A DNA stretch of 64,000 bases from Salinimicrobium nanhaiense (GCA_012038135.1 JAAVJQ010000011.1:1-64000), one strand, 5' to 3'; counted from the stretch's first letter, positions 26,718 to 36,552 are shown. The notes: generated by a model not told the origin, from the sequence alone. A program made the numbers and translations.

Positions 26718-28991
26718 ATGAAAAAGCGAATATTACTCCTGGCCTGCATTTTCCCGGCCTTTTCAGCTACGGCACAGGTTGCTGAAATTAAAAGTTCGGT
26801 GGAGAACGTAGAAACAAAAATAGACTCTGTACTTTCTCTTATGACCCTTGAAGAAAAAGTAGGTCAAATGGTACAATACAGTGGCACCTGGGATCTTACC
26901 GGTCCTGCTACCGGCGACAGAAATCAATATAGAGAGGAACAGTTAAAAAAGGGGCTCGTAGGTTCTCTGCTAAACGTGTTGTCTGTTGATGCTACCCGCG
27001 AAGCACAAAAAATGGTCATGGAGAATTCCCGTATCAAGATCCCTCTCATGTTTGGATATGACGTGATTCATGGTTATAAGACCATGTTCCCTGTTCCGCT
27101 GGGGGAAACTGCCAGTTGGGATCTGGAGGCGATGGAGGAGACAGCCCGAATTTCTGCCCTTGAGGCAGCAGCAGACGGTATTAACTGGACCTTTGCACCA
27201 ATGATCGATATTTCCCGTGATGCACGCTGGGGTCGAATCATGGAAGGTGCCGGAGAGGATCCGTATCTCACTTCCCGCGTTGCCGAAGCAAAAGTAAGAG
27301 GATATCAGGGAGAAGATCTTTCGGCTCCCGAAAGCATAGCAGCAACTGCCAAGCATTTCGCAGGTTATGGTTTTGCTGAAGCAGGCCGTGATTACAACAC
27401 AGTTCATGTTGGGGAAAATGAGCTGCATAATACTATTTTGCCTCCCTTTAAAGCTGCTGCCAAAGCAGGCGTGGCAACCTTTATGAACTCGTTTAATGAT
27501 ATCGACGGAACTCCCTCCACCGGAAATCGTATCCTTCAAAGAGACCTCCTGAAGGGAAATTGGGATTGGGATGGTTTTATTGTTTCGGACTGGGCTTCAA
27601 TTGCCGAAATGAGGGATCACGGTTTTGCTGAAGATCTCACTCATGCTGCCGAAATTGCTTTAAAAGCCGGAAGTGATATGGATATGGAAGGCGGAGCATA
27701 CGAAACAGGTCTTGTGGAACTTGTGAAAGAAGGAAAAGTAGAAGAAGAGCTTATCAATGATGCGGTAAAAAGGATCCTGAGAGTGAAGTTCAAACTTGGT
27801 CTTTTTGAAGATCCATACCGCTACTCGAATCCACAGGCGATGTCTCAAATTGACCAGGCTGCTCACAGAGAAGTAGCCAGGGATGTTGCTAAAAAATCTA
27901 TCGTTCTTCTTAAAAATGAGAAGAACCTTTTACCGCTTTCTTCTTCAGTAAAGAATATCGCAGTGATTGGGCCTCTTGCCGATGATAAGAACACCCCAAT
28001 TGGCAACTGGCGTGCCCAGGGGGAAGCTAACTCAGCTGTCTCTATTCTGGAAGGTGTGAAAAATGCCGTTGGAAAAAATGTAAAAGTCACTTATGCGAAA
28101 GGAGCCGATCTTGGAGTAGGTGAGCGAAGCTTCCTCAAACCTCTTGAGATCAATAATACAGATAAATCAGGTTTTAAAGCCGCTGTTGACGCTGCGAAAA
28201 AAGCAGATCTTGTGATCCTGGCCCTTGGGGAAGATGCTTTCCAGAGTGGGGAAGGAAGAAGTCAGGTGAATATTGGTCTTGCCGGAGTTCAAAAGGAGCT
28301 TATGAAGGAGATTTATGCTGCCAATAAGAATGTTGTTTTGGTCCTTCAAAATGGAAGACCCCTTGAGATAAGCTGGGCTGCTGAAAACATTCCTGCTATC
28401 ATAGTTGCATGGCAGCTGGGAACCGAAAGCGGAAACGCCATTGCCGATGTGCTCTTCGGAAAATATAATCCTTCAGGAAAACTTCCGGTGTCCTTCCCAA
28501 GAGCAGTTGGTCAGGAGCCGTTATATTATAATCAGAAAATGACCGGACGTCCAACCAATCCAACAGATGTGACTTATTCAGCATATACCGATGAAGAAAA
28601 AACAGCGTTGTACCCATTCGGTTACGGACTTAGTTATACAACCTTCAGCTACGGGGATCTAAAACTGTCTTCTAATGAGATGACGCAGCAGGGTTCGATA
28701 CAGGTTACTGTTCCGGTAACCAATACCGGGAACAAAGCCGGGAAAGAGGTAGTGCAGCTATATTTGCGTGACCTCGTCGCGAGCACTACAAGACCAATTA
28801 TAGAATTGAAAGGCTTTGAATTGGTAGAGCTGCAGCCGGGAGAGACAAAAGAAGTGACTTTTGAGATCGCAAATGATCTTCTTGAGTTCTACAATGCCGA
28901 AAAGAAATGGACCTCAGAGCCCGGAGAATTCCGGGTGATGGTAGGTGGAAATTCAGTTGATCTGAAAACAGAAACCTTCAGATTGAATTAG
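26718..28991 (+). CDS. bglX: GH3 beta-glucosidase
   Basis: A 757-residue protein with a signal peptide (1-20, ending ATAQ) and the three-domain plan of BglX-type periplasmic beta-glucosidases. The TIM-barrel domain carries nucleophile Asp291 in FIVSDWAS and the substrate-binding KHFAGYG near 212. The alpha/beta sandwich domain has LALGEDAFQSGEGRSQ near 500, and a C-terminal fibronectin-III-like domain covers about 660-757. It would release glucose from the ends of gluco-oligosaccharides made by the GH16, GH30 and GH5 enzymes. Without a lipobox it should be periplasmic. Confidence 0.9.
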   Translation: MKKRILLLACIFPAFSATAQVAEIKSSVENVETKIDSVLSLMTLEEKVGQMVQYSGTWDLTGPATGDRNQYREEQLKKGLVGSLLNVLSVDATREAQKMVMENSRIKIPLMFGYDVIHGYKTMFPVPLGETASWDLEAMEETARISALEAAADGINWTFAPMIDISRDARWGRIMEGAGEDPYLTSRVAEAKVRGYQGEDLSAPESIAATAKHFAGYGFAEAGRDYNTVHVGENELHNTILPPFKAAAKAGVATFMNSFNDIDGTPSTGNRILQRDLLKGNWDWDGFIVSDWASIAEMRDHGFAEDLTHAAEIALKAGSDMDMEGGAYETGLVELVKEGKVEEELINDAVKRILRVKFKLGLFEDPYRYSNPQAMSQIDQAAHREVARDVAKKSIVLLKNEKNLLPLSSSVKNIAVIGPLADDKNTPIGNWRAQGEANSAVSILEGVKNAVGKNVKVTYAKGADLGVGERSFLKPLEINNTDKSGFKAAVDAAKKADLVILALGEDAFQSGEGRSQVNIGLAGVQKELMKEIYAANKNVVLVLQNGRPLEISWAAENIPAIIVAWQLGTESGNAIADVLFGKYNPSGKLPVSFPRAVGQEPLYYNQKMTGRPTNPTDVTYSAYTDEEKTALYPFGYGLSYTTFSYGDLKLSSNEMTQQGSIQVTVPVTNTGNKAGKEVVQLYLRDLVASTTRPIIELKGFELVELQPGETKEVTFEIANDLLEFYNAEKKWTSEPGEFRVMVGGNSVDLKTETFRLN

Positions 28992-29061
28992 AAAAAGGAG
29001 TCAAAAATGTCATTTTTGGGACCCTATTTAGACTTAACTTTAAGAAATAAAACAAAAGCAC

Positions 29062-29928
29062 ATGAAAAATATAATAAAGAATATTCTTCTGGGGCTGTTG
29101 ATCTCGGCAGGTGGGAGCGTACTTGCACAGGAGGCTCATGTAAAAGCACAGAAAGACACCCTCTTCTTTGAAGATTTCTCAGGAAATTCTCTCGACCGGG
29201 AAAAGTGGAATGTGATGGGCACCGACTTTTGGGTGAACAATGAACAACAGATCTATGTTGATACCTCTGCAACTGTTTTTACTGTAAAAGGTGCCGATGC
29301 CGGAGGCGTTGAAAATGCCCTCGTATTAAAGGCGCATTATAGTCCGAATTACATCAATTACCGCGGAAATGATTTCGATTTTATTTCGGGAAGGATCAAC
29401 ACCCGGGACAAGGTGATGTTTACTTATGGAACGGCTGCCGCAAGAATGAAACTTCCCAAAGGTGAAGGTTACTGGCCCGCCTTTTGGGCTTTAGGTGGCG
29501 GTGACTGGCCTGCAACAGGCGAGATCGATATTATGGAATACGTTGGAGAAACAGACTGGATCGGGGTCGCCCTACACGGCCCCGGTTATTCCGGTGAGAC
29601 TCCGCTCGTCAATAAGTACTTCTTTCCTGAAGGCGAAGATGTGACGGATTGGCATGTATACTCCGTAGACTGGACGCCTGAAGGTTTTGATTTTAGAGTT
29701 GATGGCAGGCTTATCTACCGGGTGACAAAACCTATGGTAGAAAACTATGGGAAATGGGCATTCGACAATCCCAAATTCCTGATCCTGAACCTCGCCTTGG
29801 GTGGGGCGTACCCTTACAAAACAAACGGCGTGAAAGAACCTTACAACGGACTTCCCCAATCTACTGTTGATCTTATAAAAGAAGGAAAAGCAGAAGTGCT
29901 GGTAGATTGGGTGTTAATTACGCAATAA
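29062..29928 (+). CDS. secreted GH16 beta-1,3-glucanase
   Basis: A 288-residue protein with a signal peptide (1-23) and a GH16 domain over nearly its whole length. Motif GEIDIMEYVG gives nucleophile Glu154, Asp156 and acid/base Glu159, again in the laminarinase form. It has no lipobox and no PKD domain, unlike the GH16 at 20918. It is therefore likely a periplasmic partner that cuts imported oligomers. It is the last gene of the locus, 70 bp after the GH3 gene, and is followed by hairpins including a perfect terminator. Confidence 0.9.
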   Translation: MKNIIKNILLGLLISAGGSVLAQEAHVKAQKDTLFFEDFSGNSLDREKWNVMGTDFWVNNEQQIYVDTSATVFTVKGADAGGVENALVLKAHYSPNYINYRGNDFDFISGRINTRDKVMFTYGTAAARMKLPKGEGYWPAFWALGGGDWPATGEIDIMEYVGETDWIGVALHGPGYSGETPLVNKYFFPEGEDVTDWHVYSVDWTPEGFDFRVDGRLIYRVTKPMVENYGKWAFDNPKFLILNLALGGAYPYKTNGVKEPYNGLPQSTVDLIKEGKAEVLVDWVLITQ

Positions 29929-29935
29929 CAATCAA

Positions 29936-30351
29936 CCTTGTCAGGGTTCCAAACCCTTGACAGAGTTAAGGCCGAGTAGAAGATCGAAGTAAATTCTTCT
30001 ATAATTCGGAATTAGAATTAGCCGAAGAACCCCTTCAAAAATCTCATTTTTGAAGGGGTTCTTTTTTTTCAGCTGACCTGCAAGGTTTCCAAAACCTTGT
30101 AGGTCTTTTTTAAATGCTTTCCTTTCTCCAAATTTTTTTTCAGGGTTGCTGACCCTAAAGGAGTTTAAGAGCCTGTAAGGCTCTAAAGTCATAGCCCGAG
30201 GCGACGCCTCGGGAAAAAATAGCAGAAATGGATTTTCAGCCTGTAAGGCGGAACCGGTGGGAAAGATTTCAGCCTTACAGGCTGATTGATAACGGATTTT
30301 AATTTCCCGGAGCGTTGCTCCGGGCTTATATATCAGAGGCTTACAGCCTCA
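29936..30351. repeat. REP-like hairpin array downstream of the glucan locus
   Basis: At least seven inverted repeats stand in 415 bp. They include two related ones (about 29937-29963 and 30075-30104) built on an AACCCTTG/AAACCTTG core, AGAGCC/GGCTCT (30168-30184), CCCGAGGC/GCCTCGGG (30195-30213), and a 13-bp pair CAGCCTGTAAGGC/GCCTTACAGGCTG (30237-30249 with 30272-30284). CCCGGAGC/GCTCCGGG (30306-30324) and GAGGC/GCCTC (30336-30350) close the array. The repeated AGCCTGTAAGGC and CCCGGAGC-type cores look like dispersed palindromes of the REP/RAYT sort. No transposase is adjacent and no gene is believed. Confidence 0.6.
30025..30069 (+). terminator. perfect 18-bp terminator hairpin closing the glucan locus
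   Basis: Arms 30025-30042 and 30046-30063 are exact reverse complements (core GAACCCCTTC) around a 3-nt CTC loop. They run straight into eight T. The A/T symmetry would let it work in both directions. Confidence 0.9.
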
Positions 30352-30406
30352 GGAATCAAAAAGTCTTGTTTCTTGGCTCTTATCTCTTGCTTCTTTTAGC
30401 AGCGAT

Positions 30407-30862
30407 CTAATTCAAATTCCGTCTCTCAATAAAGAACCTTTTCAGCAGTTCAGATGCTTCCTCCTCTAAAATGCCATTTTTTACTTTAGTTTTGGGATGA
30501 AGTTTTGCGCCCATTTTACGATAACCTCTTTCCGGGTCCGATGCTGCGAAGACCAGGTTGGAGATCTGGCTCCAGTATAATGCTCCGGCGCACATTTGAC
30601 AGGGTTCGAGGGTAACATACATCGTGCAGTCGATAAGGTATTTTCCACCCAAAAAATTAGCTGCAGAGGTTATGGCCTGCATTTCGGCATGTGCGGTGAC
30701 ATCATTTAAAAGTTCGGTAAGATTATGTCCCCGGGCGATCACCTGTTGCCGGGCCACAATGACCACACCCACCGGAATCTCTCCTTTTTCATAGGCTAAT
30801 TGCGCTTCTTCCAGCGCCTTTTTCATAAAATAGCTGTCGTCAAAAACTAATTGCATATTCAA
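30407..30862 (-). CDS. tadA: tRNA-adenosine deaminase TadA-like
   Basis: A 151-residue cytidine/adenosine-deaminase-fold protein. The zinc site and catalytic Glu are seen in HAE (His58, Glu60) and PCQMC (Cys88, Cys91). The EKGEIPVGVVIV N-terminus and C-terminal FFIERR are usual for TadA, which makes inosine at the wobble position of tRNA-Arg. A general nucleoside (guanine) deaminase is the main alternative. It is divergent from dxs with only 32 bp between the starts. Met3 (30856) is an equally good start. Confidence 0.8.
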   Translation of the reverse strand: MNMQLVFDDSYFMKKALEEAQLAYEKGEIPVGVVIVARQQVIARGHNLTELLNDVTAHAEMQAITSAANFLGGKYLIDCTMYVTLEPCQMCAGALYWSQISNLVFAASDPERGYRKMGAKLHPKTKVKNGILEEEASELLKRFFIERRNLN

Positions 30863-30880
30863 AAATACAATTTCAAAATG

Positions 30881-30888
30881 TACCTTTG
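30881..30888 (+). promoter_or_regulatory. -7 promoter element at the dxs start
   Basis: TACCTTTG matches TAnnTTTG exactly and ends six bases before the dxs ATG at 30895. Transcription would begin about three bases before the start codon, so the dxs message should be nearly leaderless. A TTG at 30851-30853 is a poorly spaced candidate -33 element. Confidence 0.5.
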
Positions 30889-30894
30889 CCTTTC

Positions 30895-32691
30895 ATGGCA
30901 AAAAGTCTTCTCGATACTATAAATTCCCCTGCAGATCTGCGAAAAATCGCTCCTGAAAAGCTTCCGCAGCTGGCAGCCGATTTACGTAAATTCATCATCG
31001 AAATAGTGGCGACCAAAGAAGGTCATTTAGGTGCCAGCCTGGGAGTTGTAGAGCTCACTTTAGCCTTGCATTATGTTTTTAATACGCCTGAAGATCTGCT
31101 CGTGTGGGATGTGGGCCACCAGGCGTACGGACACAAGATCCTTACCGGAAGAAGAGACCTTTTTCATACCAACCGTCAGTTAGGCGGCCTAAGCGGTTTT
31201 CCAAAAAGGAGTGAAAGCGAATACGATACTTTTGGCGTGGGACATTCCTCCACGGCAATTTCTGCTGCCCTGGGAATGGCCCTGGCCTCAAACCTGAAAG
31301 GAGAAACCACGAAGCAGCATATAGCAGTAGTCGGGGATGCCTCAATTGCCAGCGGAATGGCCTTTGAAGGCCTCAACCACGCCGGGGTCACTGATGCTAA
31401 CTTACTGATCATCCTCAACGACAATGCTATAGGAATTGATCCCAGTGTAGGTGCGCTAAAAAATTACCTTACCAAAGCCAGAGTAGGCTACAAGCCGAAA
31501 CAGGCTAATATTATTGAAGCCCTCAACTTTCAGTACTTCGGACCTGTCGATGGTCATGACCTGGAAAGTCTTACAAGCACCCTGGGAGAGCTAAAAGGGA
31601 TCAACGGACCCAAGTTCCTTCACGTTATCACCACCAAGGGGAAAGGGCTTAAAAAAGCCGAAGAAGATCAGGTGAAGTACCACGCTCCGGGGAAATTTAT
31701 GCCTGATACAGGTGAATTACTTCTCTATGAAACCAAAGGTCTTCCATTAAAGTTTCAGGATGTGTTTGGACTCACTTTAGTGGAGCTGGCAGAAAAGAAT
31801 GAAAAGATCATCGGGATCACTCCGGCTATGCCTACGGGAAGCTCTCTTAAGTACATGATGGATGCCATTCCCGAACGAGCCTTTGATGTAGGTATAGCCG
31901 AACAACACGCCGTTACCCTTGCTGCCGGGATGGCCACCCAGGGATTTACGGTTTTCTGTGCCATTTATTCCACCTTTCTTCAAAGAGCGTATGATCAGGT
32001 GATTCACGATGTGGCACTTCAGAATTTACCTGTTGTGTTCTGTCTTGACCGCGCCGGACTCGTTGGAGAGGATGGAGCTACTCATCACGGGGCATTTGAT
32101 ATTGCTTATCTGCGGTGCATACCTAACATGACCATCTTTGCTCCTCTGGATGAGATCGAGCTGAGGAATATGCTTTTTACTGCCCAGGATGGGACTCTTA
32201 AAGGCCCTTTAGCAATAAGATATCCACGCGGGCGTGGTTTCAGAAAAAATTGGCAGTTGCCTTTTGATAAGTTGTTGATAGGTAAAGGAAGAAAGCTGCA
32301 GCAAGGTACACTTATTGCGGTTTTAAGCTTCGGTTCTGTAGGCATGAATGTTAGTGCGGCAATAAAAGATCTTCCGCAGGGAGAAATTGCCCACTATGAT
32401 ATGAGGTTTGTTAAACCTTTGGATGAAAAGTTGCTTCATGAGATCATGAAAACTCATAAGGCGGTAGTTACTATCGAAGACGGAGTGGTGAAAGGCGGGT
32501 TTGGTGCTGCAATTATTGAATTTGCCCAGGAGCATAATTACGGGATCCCCATAAAGATGCTGGGCTTACCCGACCAATTTATTGACCACGGAAAAGTGGA
32601 AGAATTACAAGAAATAGCAAAAATTGACGTTGACAGTATTAGAAGTTGCCTGTACAACCTTCTGAAAAAATATAAATTACCTGATGCATAA
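30895..32691 (+). CDS. dxs: 1-deoxy-D-xylulose-5-phosphate synthase
   Basis: A 598-residue thiamine-diphosphate enzyme that condenses pyruvate and glyceraldehyde 3-phosphate, the first step of the MEP isoprenoid pathway. Visible parts are the N-terminal DVGHQAYGHKILTGR block and the cofactor region GDASIASGMAFEGLNHAG (the usual GDG is GDA here) ending in NDN. The catalytic-Glu segment VGIAEQHAVTLAAGMA and the C-terminal transketolase domain (GPLAIRYPRG) follow. The frame opens with TTG at 30886, but ATG at 30895 is preferred. The next gene overlaps its end by 8 bp. Confidence 0.93.
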   Translation: MAKSLLDTINSPADLRKIAPEKLPQLAADLRKFIIEIVATKEGHLGASLGVVELTLALHYVFNTPEDLLVWDVGHQAYGHKILTGRRDLFHTNRQLGGLSGFPKRSESEYDTFGVGHSSTAISAALGMALASNLKGETTKQHIAVVGDASIASGMAFEGLNHAGVTDANLLIILNDNAIGIDPSVGALKNYLTKARVGYKPKQANIIEALNFQYFGPVDGHDLESLTSTLGELKGINGPKFLHVITTKGKGLKKAEEDQVKYHAPGKFMPDTGELLLYETKGLPLKFQDVFGLTLVELAEKNEKIIGITPAMPTGSSLKYMMDAIPERAFDVGIAEQHAVTLAAGMATQGFTVFCAIYSTFLQRAYDQVIHDVALQNLPVVFCLDRAGLVGEDGATHHGAFDIAYLRCIPNMTIFAPLDEIELRNMLFTAQDGTLKGPLAIRYPRGRGFRKNWQLPFDKLLIGKGRKLQQGTLIAVLSFGSVGMNVSAAIKDLPQGEIAHYDMRFVKPLDEKLLHEIMKTHKAVVTIEDGVVKGGFGAAIIEFAQEHNYGIPIKMLGLPDQFIDHGKVEELQEIAKIDVDSIRSCLYNLLKKYKLPDA

Positions 32692-33652
32692 GTTTACCCT
32701 AAGCCTCCTCTTATTTCTTTTTAGCCTTACTGGTTTCGCAAAAGTGGTTGATACCACAGCTGTAGACACTATTAAAGTTATGAACGAGAAGATCAACTAT
32801 TGGGAACAGGTGAACAAGGTAGGCTTAAGTCTTAATGAGGTGGCTTTTATCAACTGGAATTCAGGGGGGAACAATTCTTTTTCTGCACTCTTAAATGGAA
32901 ATTTCGGAAGAAAATATAAAAAGGATTTGCTTAACTGGAATTCGACGCTGGTGATAAAATATGGCTTTAATGCCCAGGAAGGACGGGAATTAAGAAAGAC
33001 CGAAGATCAGCTGGAAATAAACTCAAACTTCGGTTATCGCAGGGATTCAGTTTCTAATTGGTACTATTCAGCAAAATTCAACTTCAATAGTCAGCTTACC
33101 TACGGTTACCGCTATCCAAATACAGATTCGCCTATTTCAAAATTTATGGCGCCGGGATACGCATTTTTAGGGGTTGGAACAGAATACTCTTCACCCGAAG
33201 AAGACCTTACGGTTTATATTTCCCCGGTGACAGAAAAGTCCACTTTTGTTCTTGATCAAAGACTTGCTAATGAAGGAATGTTTGGGGTTACACCGGCTAT
33301 AAAGGACGAAGAAGGGAATATTATAGAAGAGGGGGAGCGGGTGAGGACACAATTTGGATTCCTGGTGAGCAGTGCCTTTAGCAAGCAGATCTTTGAGAAT
33401 ATTGGCCTAAATAATAACCTGCGGTTGTATTCAGATTATCTCAATAAATTCGGTAATGTTGATATAGACTGGGAACTAAATCTTGACCTTAAAGTTAACG
33501 AGTTTGTTAGGGCAAACGTTGGCTCACATCTTAAATATGACGATGATGTAAAGTTCAAACAAGATTTGGATGGAGATGGAACTCTAGAAACCGGCGGCCC
33601 AAAAATTCAGTTTAAGCAATTGCTTGGAGTAGGGCTCGTTTATTCCTTCTGA
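32684..33652 (+). CDS. DUF3078 family secreted protein
   Basis: A 322-residue protein with a signal peptide (1-19) and a chain of amphipathic beta strands (NWNSGGNNSFSALLNG, then LGVGLVYSF at the end), the pattern of DUF3078 proteins found across Bacteroidota. It is probably an outer-membrane beta-barrel; function is unknown. It starts inside the end of dxs (ATGCATAAG), so it is co-transcribed and probably translationally coupled. Confidence 0.75.
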   Translation: MHKFTLSLLLFLFSLTGFAKVVDTTAVDTIKVMNEKINYWEQVNKVGLSLNEVAFINWNSGGNNSFSALLNGNFGRKYKKDLLNWNSTLVIKYGFNAQEGRELRKTEDQLEINSNFGYRRDSVSNWYYSAKFNFNSQLTYGYRYPNTDSPISKFMAPGYAFLGVGTEYSSPEEDLTVYISPVTEKSTFVLDQRLANEGMFGVTPAIKDEEGNIIEEGERVRTQFGFLVSSAFSKQIFENIGLNNNLRLYSDYLNKFGNVDIDWELNLDLKVNEFVRANVGSHLKYDDDVKFKQDLDGDGTLETGGPKIQFKQLLGVGLVYSF

Positions 33653-33670
33653 AAAAATGATCTTATTAAC

Positions 33671-36502
33671 CTATTTTTTGATTAGAGTCTGAACCCTGCT
33701 GGAATTTCTGCTTTGTATCTTGAAGAAGTAGACCCCTGAAGCTTCAGAAAAGAGGTTGATCTCTTCGGGGATATTATCCTGAAGATCCAATTGCACTACC
33801 TTTACGAGCCTGCCCTGTAGGTTATAGATAAATACCTCTGTCCCATCTGAAGTTTCGCCCGAAATAATTTTATAGGTTCCGTCTGAAACTGTAGGATAAA
33901 CAGTAATCGTATTATCTTCTATGACCATTTCTCCTCTTTCTTCGGCCTCTTCTACGGCAGTTTTAAACCTTCCGGAGAACATTCCGCGGCCATAGGAAGC
34001 AGCGTACACTACATTATTCCCCTTTTTAAGATCCAGATCGGTAACTTTTACGTCACTCATTCCGTTATAGGATTGTTGCCAAACAGGGGAGTTGGAGCTA
34101 AAATTTTCTGTAGCCCAAATTCCGAGTTCTGTCCCTATGATCACTTCTTCTTTATTCAATGGATTGGCAAGAATGCTAAGCACAGGAAGATCGGGTAGAT
34201 TTCCCTCTTTACTCACCCAGGTAGGATTGGCTGCATTTGCATTCGAAGTGTACCACACATTTCTTACTCCGTAATTATAGAAGGTCACCAACAATTCATC
34301 CTCGCTACTGCCAAATTCAATATCCGAAATACTTCCCAGAAACTGGCTTCCGGTAAGATTCGTCCAGGTGGCATTTGCAGGTTCCCCGTCTGCATTCTCC
34401 ACTTTAAGTAATTTCCCGTTGATGAGGCCAAGATATACCGTACTGCTGGTAGTTGTGTACGGCGAAACATTCATGGCACTTATGGAAACATCCAGCAGGG
34501 AATTCGTCAAAGTGCGTCTTCGGGCCACAGGATCATCATTCGTGATGCCATCATCACCAATGGAAGTTAGGTTGGTCAAATTTTCGTACCGGTACAGAGT
34601 CCCCGCCCGGTCGTCAGGACCATTGGAATAAAGCTTGTCCTGATTTGAATCTAATGCCTGCGGATTGATAAAAAAGCCATCTCTGTCTTCATTATTTGCT
34701 ATAAGGGCATAATCTCCCTTATCATAATTGTACAATACGATAAGGTCATTATAAACCAGATTGGCGATAAAATATTCGGCATCTTCCTGATCAAAAAAGG
34801 CATGAGCCCCGTCTCCTCCCAAAATACCTATCGAAACAGGATCTCCATTTTGGATCAATTGGGTGCCGTTATCCTGTGTGCCGCCTAAAAAATAATCTCC
34901 GCTGGAGAAGGAAGTAGGAGCAACCGCAATAGAATAGAATTGGGTGGTGATATAATTATTCTCAGGAGTAATAAAAACATCAGAAGTGCTGGCAGCAGCA
35001 AGATCTCTGGCAAAAGAAACTCCGCCATCATGACCAAAGATCGCCTGATTGGTATTTCCCGGCCTAAATCGCATCACGTGATGATCTGCATGAACTTCAG
35101 AAACCGGAAGTTGATCCAAATTGTCATTATTCGACCATTTTGAGATCTGCTCCCAACTCTGTCCACTGTTTGTAGAACGAAAAAGGTCGATCCCACCGGC
35201 ATAAACAATATTATCATTAGTAGGGTCTGCCTCGATCATGAGATTATAAAAAGCCTGGTCGCGGGCGAAATCGTCTGCAGGAATATCAAGATCTGCATCA
35301 TTGGGTTCATTTAGTGGAATAATCGAGCTAAAAGCATCTGTGGTGATCCACATTTCGGCCTCTTCAGAAAGGCCTTCAGAAAGAATATAAAATTTCTCTG
35401 CATTTAATGGAGATGCTTCGATCTCGGTTCTGTAGACATTGGGAATGGTGGTGATCAAATTCCATAAGGTGTTCTCTCCTTTTTCTCTTTTAAAGATCAT
35501 TCCTCCCCGTGAATTTTCCACTCCGGGAGAATAGGTAGTGGCTACCCAGATATTTCCGGCAGCGTCTACTTCAAAGTCGTTGAAGGATTCATCTTCAAGG
35601 ATTTTAGTCCAGTTGTTCCCGCCATCTTTACTTCCGTAGAGACCCTTGTCAAAAAAACCTAAATAGTTAGTTGGATTACGGGCATTGGCATAAAGGTGTG
35701 TAGAGACTCCAATAAAAATCTCTGTACTGCTGCCGTTATCCCAGGCTTCTATATCATTGATATAATATACACCGCCTATTACTCTTGCATTTTGGCCGGA
35801 GCCCGGAGTTCTAAATGCTTCCACATCCAGCACTTTTGCCCAGGTTTCACCTCCATTGGTGGTTTTATAGACTCCTGTCCCAATAACATCTCCGCCGGTA
35901 TATTGCTCGCCGGTACCTGCGTACCAGATGTTTGGATCTCTGGGATCAACGGTAATGCAGGAAATATTGAGGTTTGCCGGCAAACCTTCTACCTTTTTCC
36001 AGGGAGAAGACTCACTGGTGATATTTTCATTGAGCCATAAACCCCCACTAATCGCACCGGCAAATACCCTTCTGCCGGTTTCGTCATTTGGGTCAAAAAG
36101 CAGGACCCTGGTGCGGCCTCCCACATTGCTGGGGCCTCTTGAAATCCAGGGATGGGCTTCACCGTCTCCCGGAGATTTAACCGTGCTTTTTTTGCCTTTT
36201 CTTTGCTGAAGTAAGGATTCATACAATTCCCTGACTTTATGAGGTTCGGGATAACCCAGAGCAGGATTCATAGTTAAATACTCCATTTGCTCGTAGTATT
36301 TATTGGGAGGTAATCCTTTCTGAATTTTTTCAAGACGGGAGAATCCCTGGTCTTTTTCAGGCGCCTTAGTTTTTAGAAAATCGTAATGTTTCTTCCGGAT
36401 CTCGGTAATATTGGGGTTGGAATTCTCTTCTGAAACCTGGTATAGACCAAAAACAGTGGCGAATACCAGCACCGGAAGAATGAAATATAATCTTTTGCTC
36501 AT
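33671..36502 (-). CDS. type IX-secreted BNR/sortilin-like repeat protein
   Basis: A 943-residue protein with a signal peptide (1-20). A long propeller-type repeat region follows, with recurring YAGTGE / GGETWAKV / GGNNWTKI / SGQSWEQI Asp-box (BNR) motifs from about 115 to 830. A C-terminal type A sorting domain (about 865-943: VYPTVSDGTYKI, VFIYNLQGRLV, SGVYFFKI) directs export and surface attachment through the T9SS. Such proteins are often called VPS10/glycosyl-hydrolase BNR proteins, with unproven roles. It stands alone, convergent with the DUF3078 gene. Confidence 0.85.
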   Translation of the reverse strand: MSKRLYFILPVLVFATVFGLYQVSEENSNPNITEIRKKHYDFLKTKAPEKDQGFSRLEKIQKGLPPNKYYEQMEYLTMNPALGYPEPHKVRELYESLLQQRKGKKSTVKSPGDGEAHPWISRGPSNVGGRTRVLLFDPNDETGRRVFAGAISGGLWLNENITSESSPWKKVEGLPANLNISCITVDPRDPNIWYAGTGEQYTGGDVIGTGVYKTTNGGETWAKVLDVEAFRTPGSGQNARVIGGVYYINDIEAWDNGSSTEIFIGVSTHLYANARNPTNYLGFFDKGLYGSKDGGNNWTKILEDESFNDFEVDAAGNIWVATTYSPGVENSRGGMIFKREKGENTLWNLITTIPNVYRTEIEASPLNAEKFYILSEGLSEEAEMWITTDAFSSIIPLNEPNDADLDIPADDFARDQAFYNLMIEADPTNDNIVYAGGIDLFRSTNSGQSWEQISKWSNNDNLDQLPVSEVHADHHVMRFRPGNTNQAIFGHDGGVSFARDLAAASTSDVFITPENNYITTQFYSIAVAPTSFSSGDYFLGGTQDNGTQLIQNGDPVSIGILGGDGAHAFFDQEDAEYFIANLVYNDLIVLYNYDKGDYALIANNEDRDGFFINPQALDSNQDKLYSNGPDDRAGTLYRYENLTNLTSIGDDGITNDDPVARRRTLTNSLLDVSISAMNVSPYTTTSSTVYLGLINGKLLKVENADGEPANATWTNLTGSQFLGSISDIEFGSSEDELLVTFYNYGVRNVWYTSNANAANPTWVSKEGNLPDLPVLSILANPLNKEEVIIGTELGIWATENFSSNSPVWQQSYNGMSDVKVTDLDLKKGNNVVYAASYGRGMFSGRFKTAVEEAEERGEMVIEDNTITVYPTVSDGTYKIISGETSDGTEVFIYNLQGRLVKVVQLDLQDNIPEEINLFSEASGVYFFKIQSRNSSRVQTLIKK

Positions 36503-36552
36503 ATAAGGATGTAACTACTTCCGAAGAAACTAGTACGGCAAAATACGAAAAA

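Noticed and set aside
29941..30192. Minus-strand frame of 83 codons after the glucan locus
   Set aside because: It lies wholly inside the hairpin array and terminator and has no protein-like pattern.
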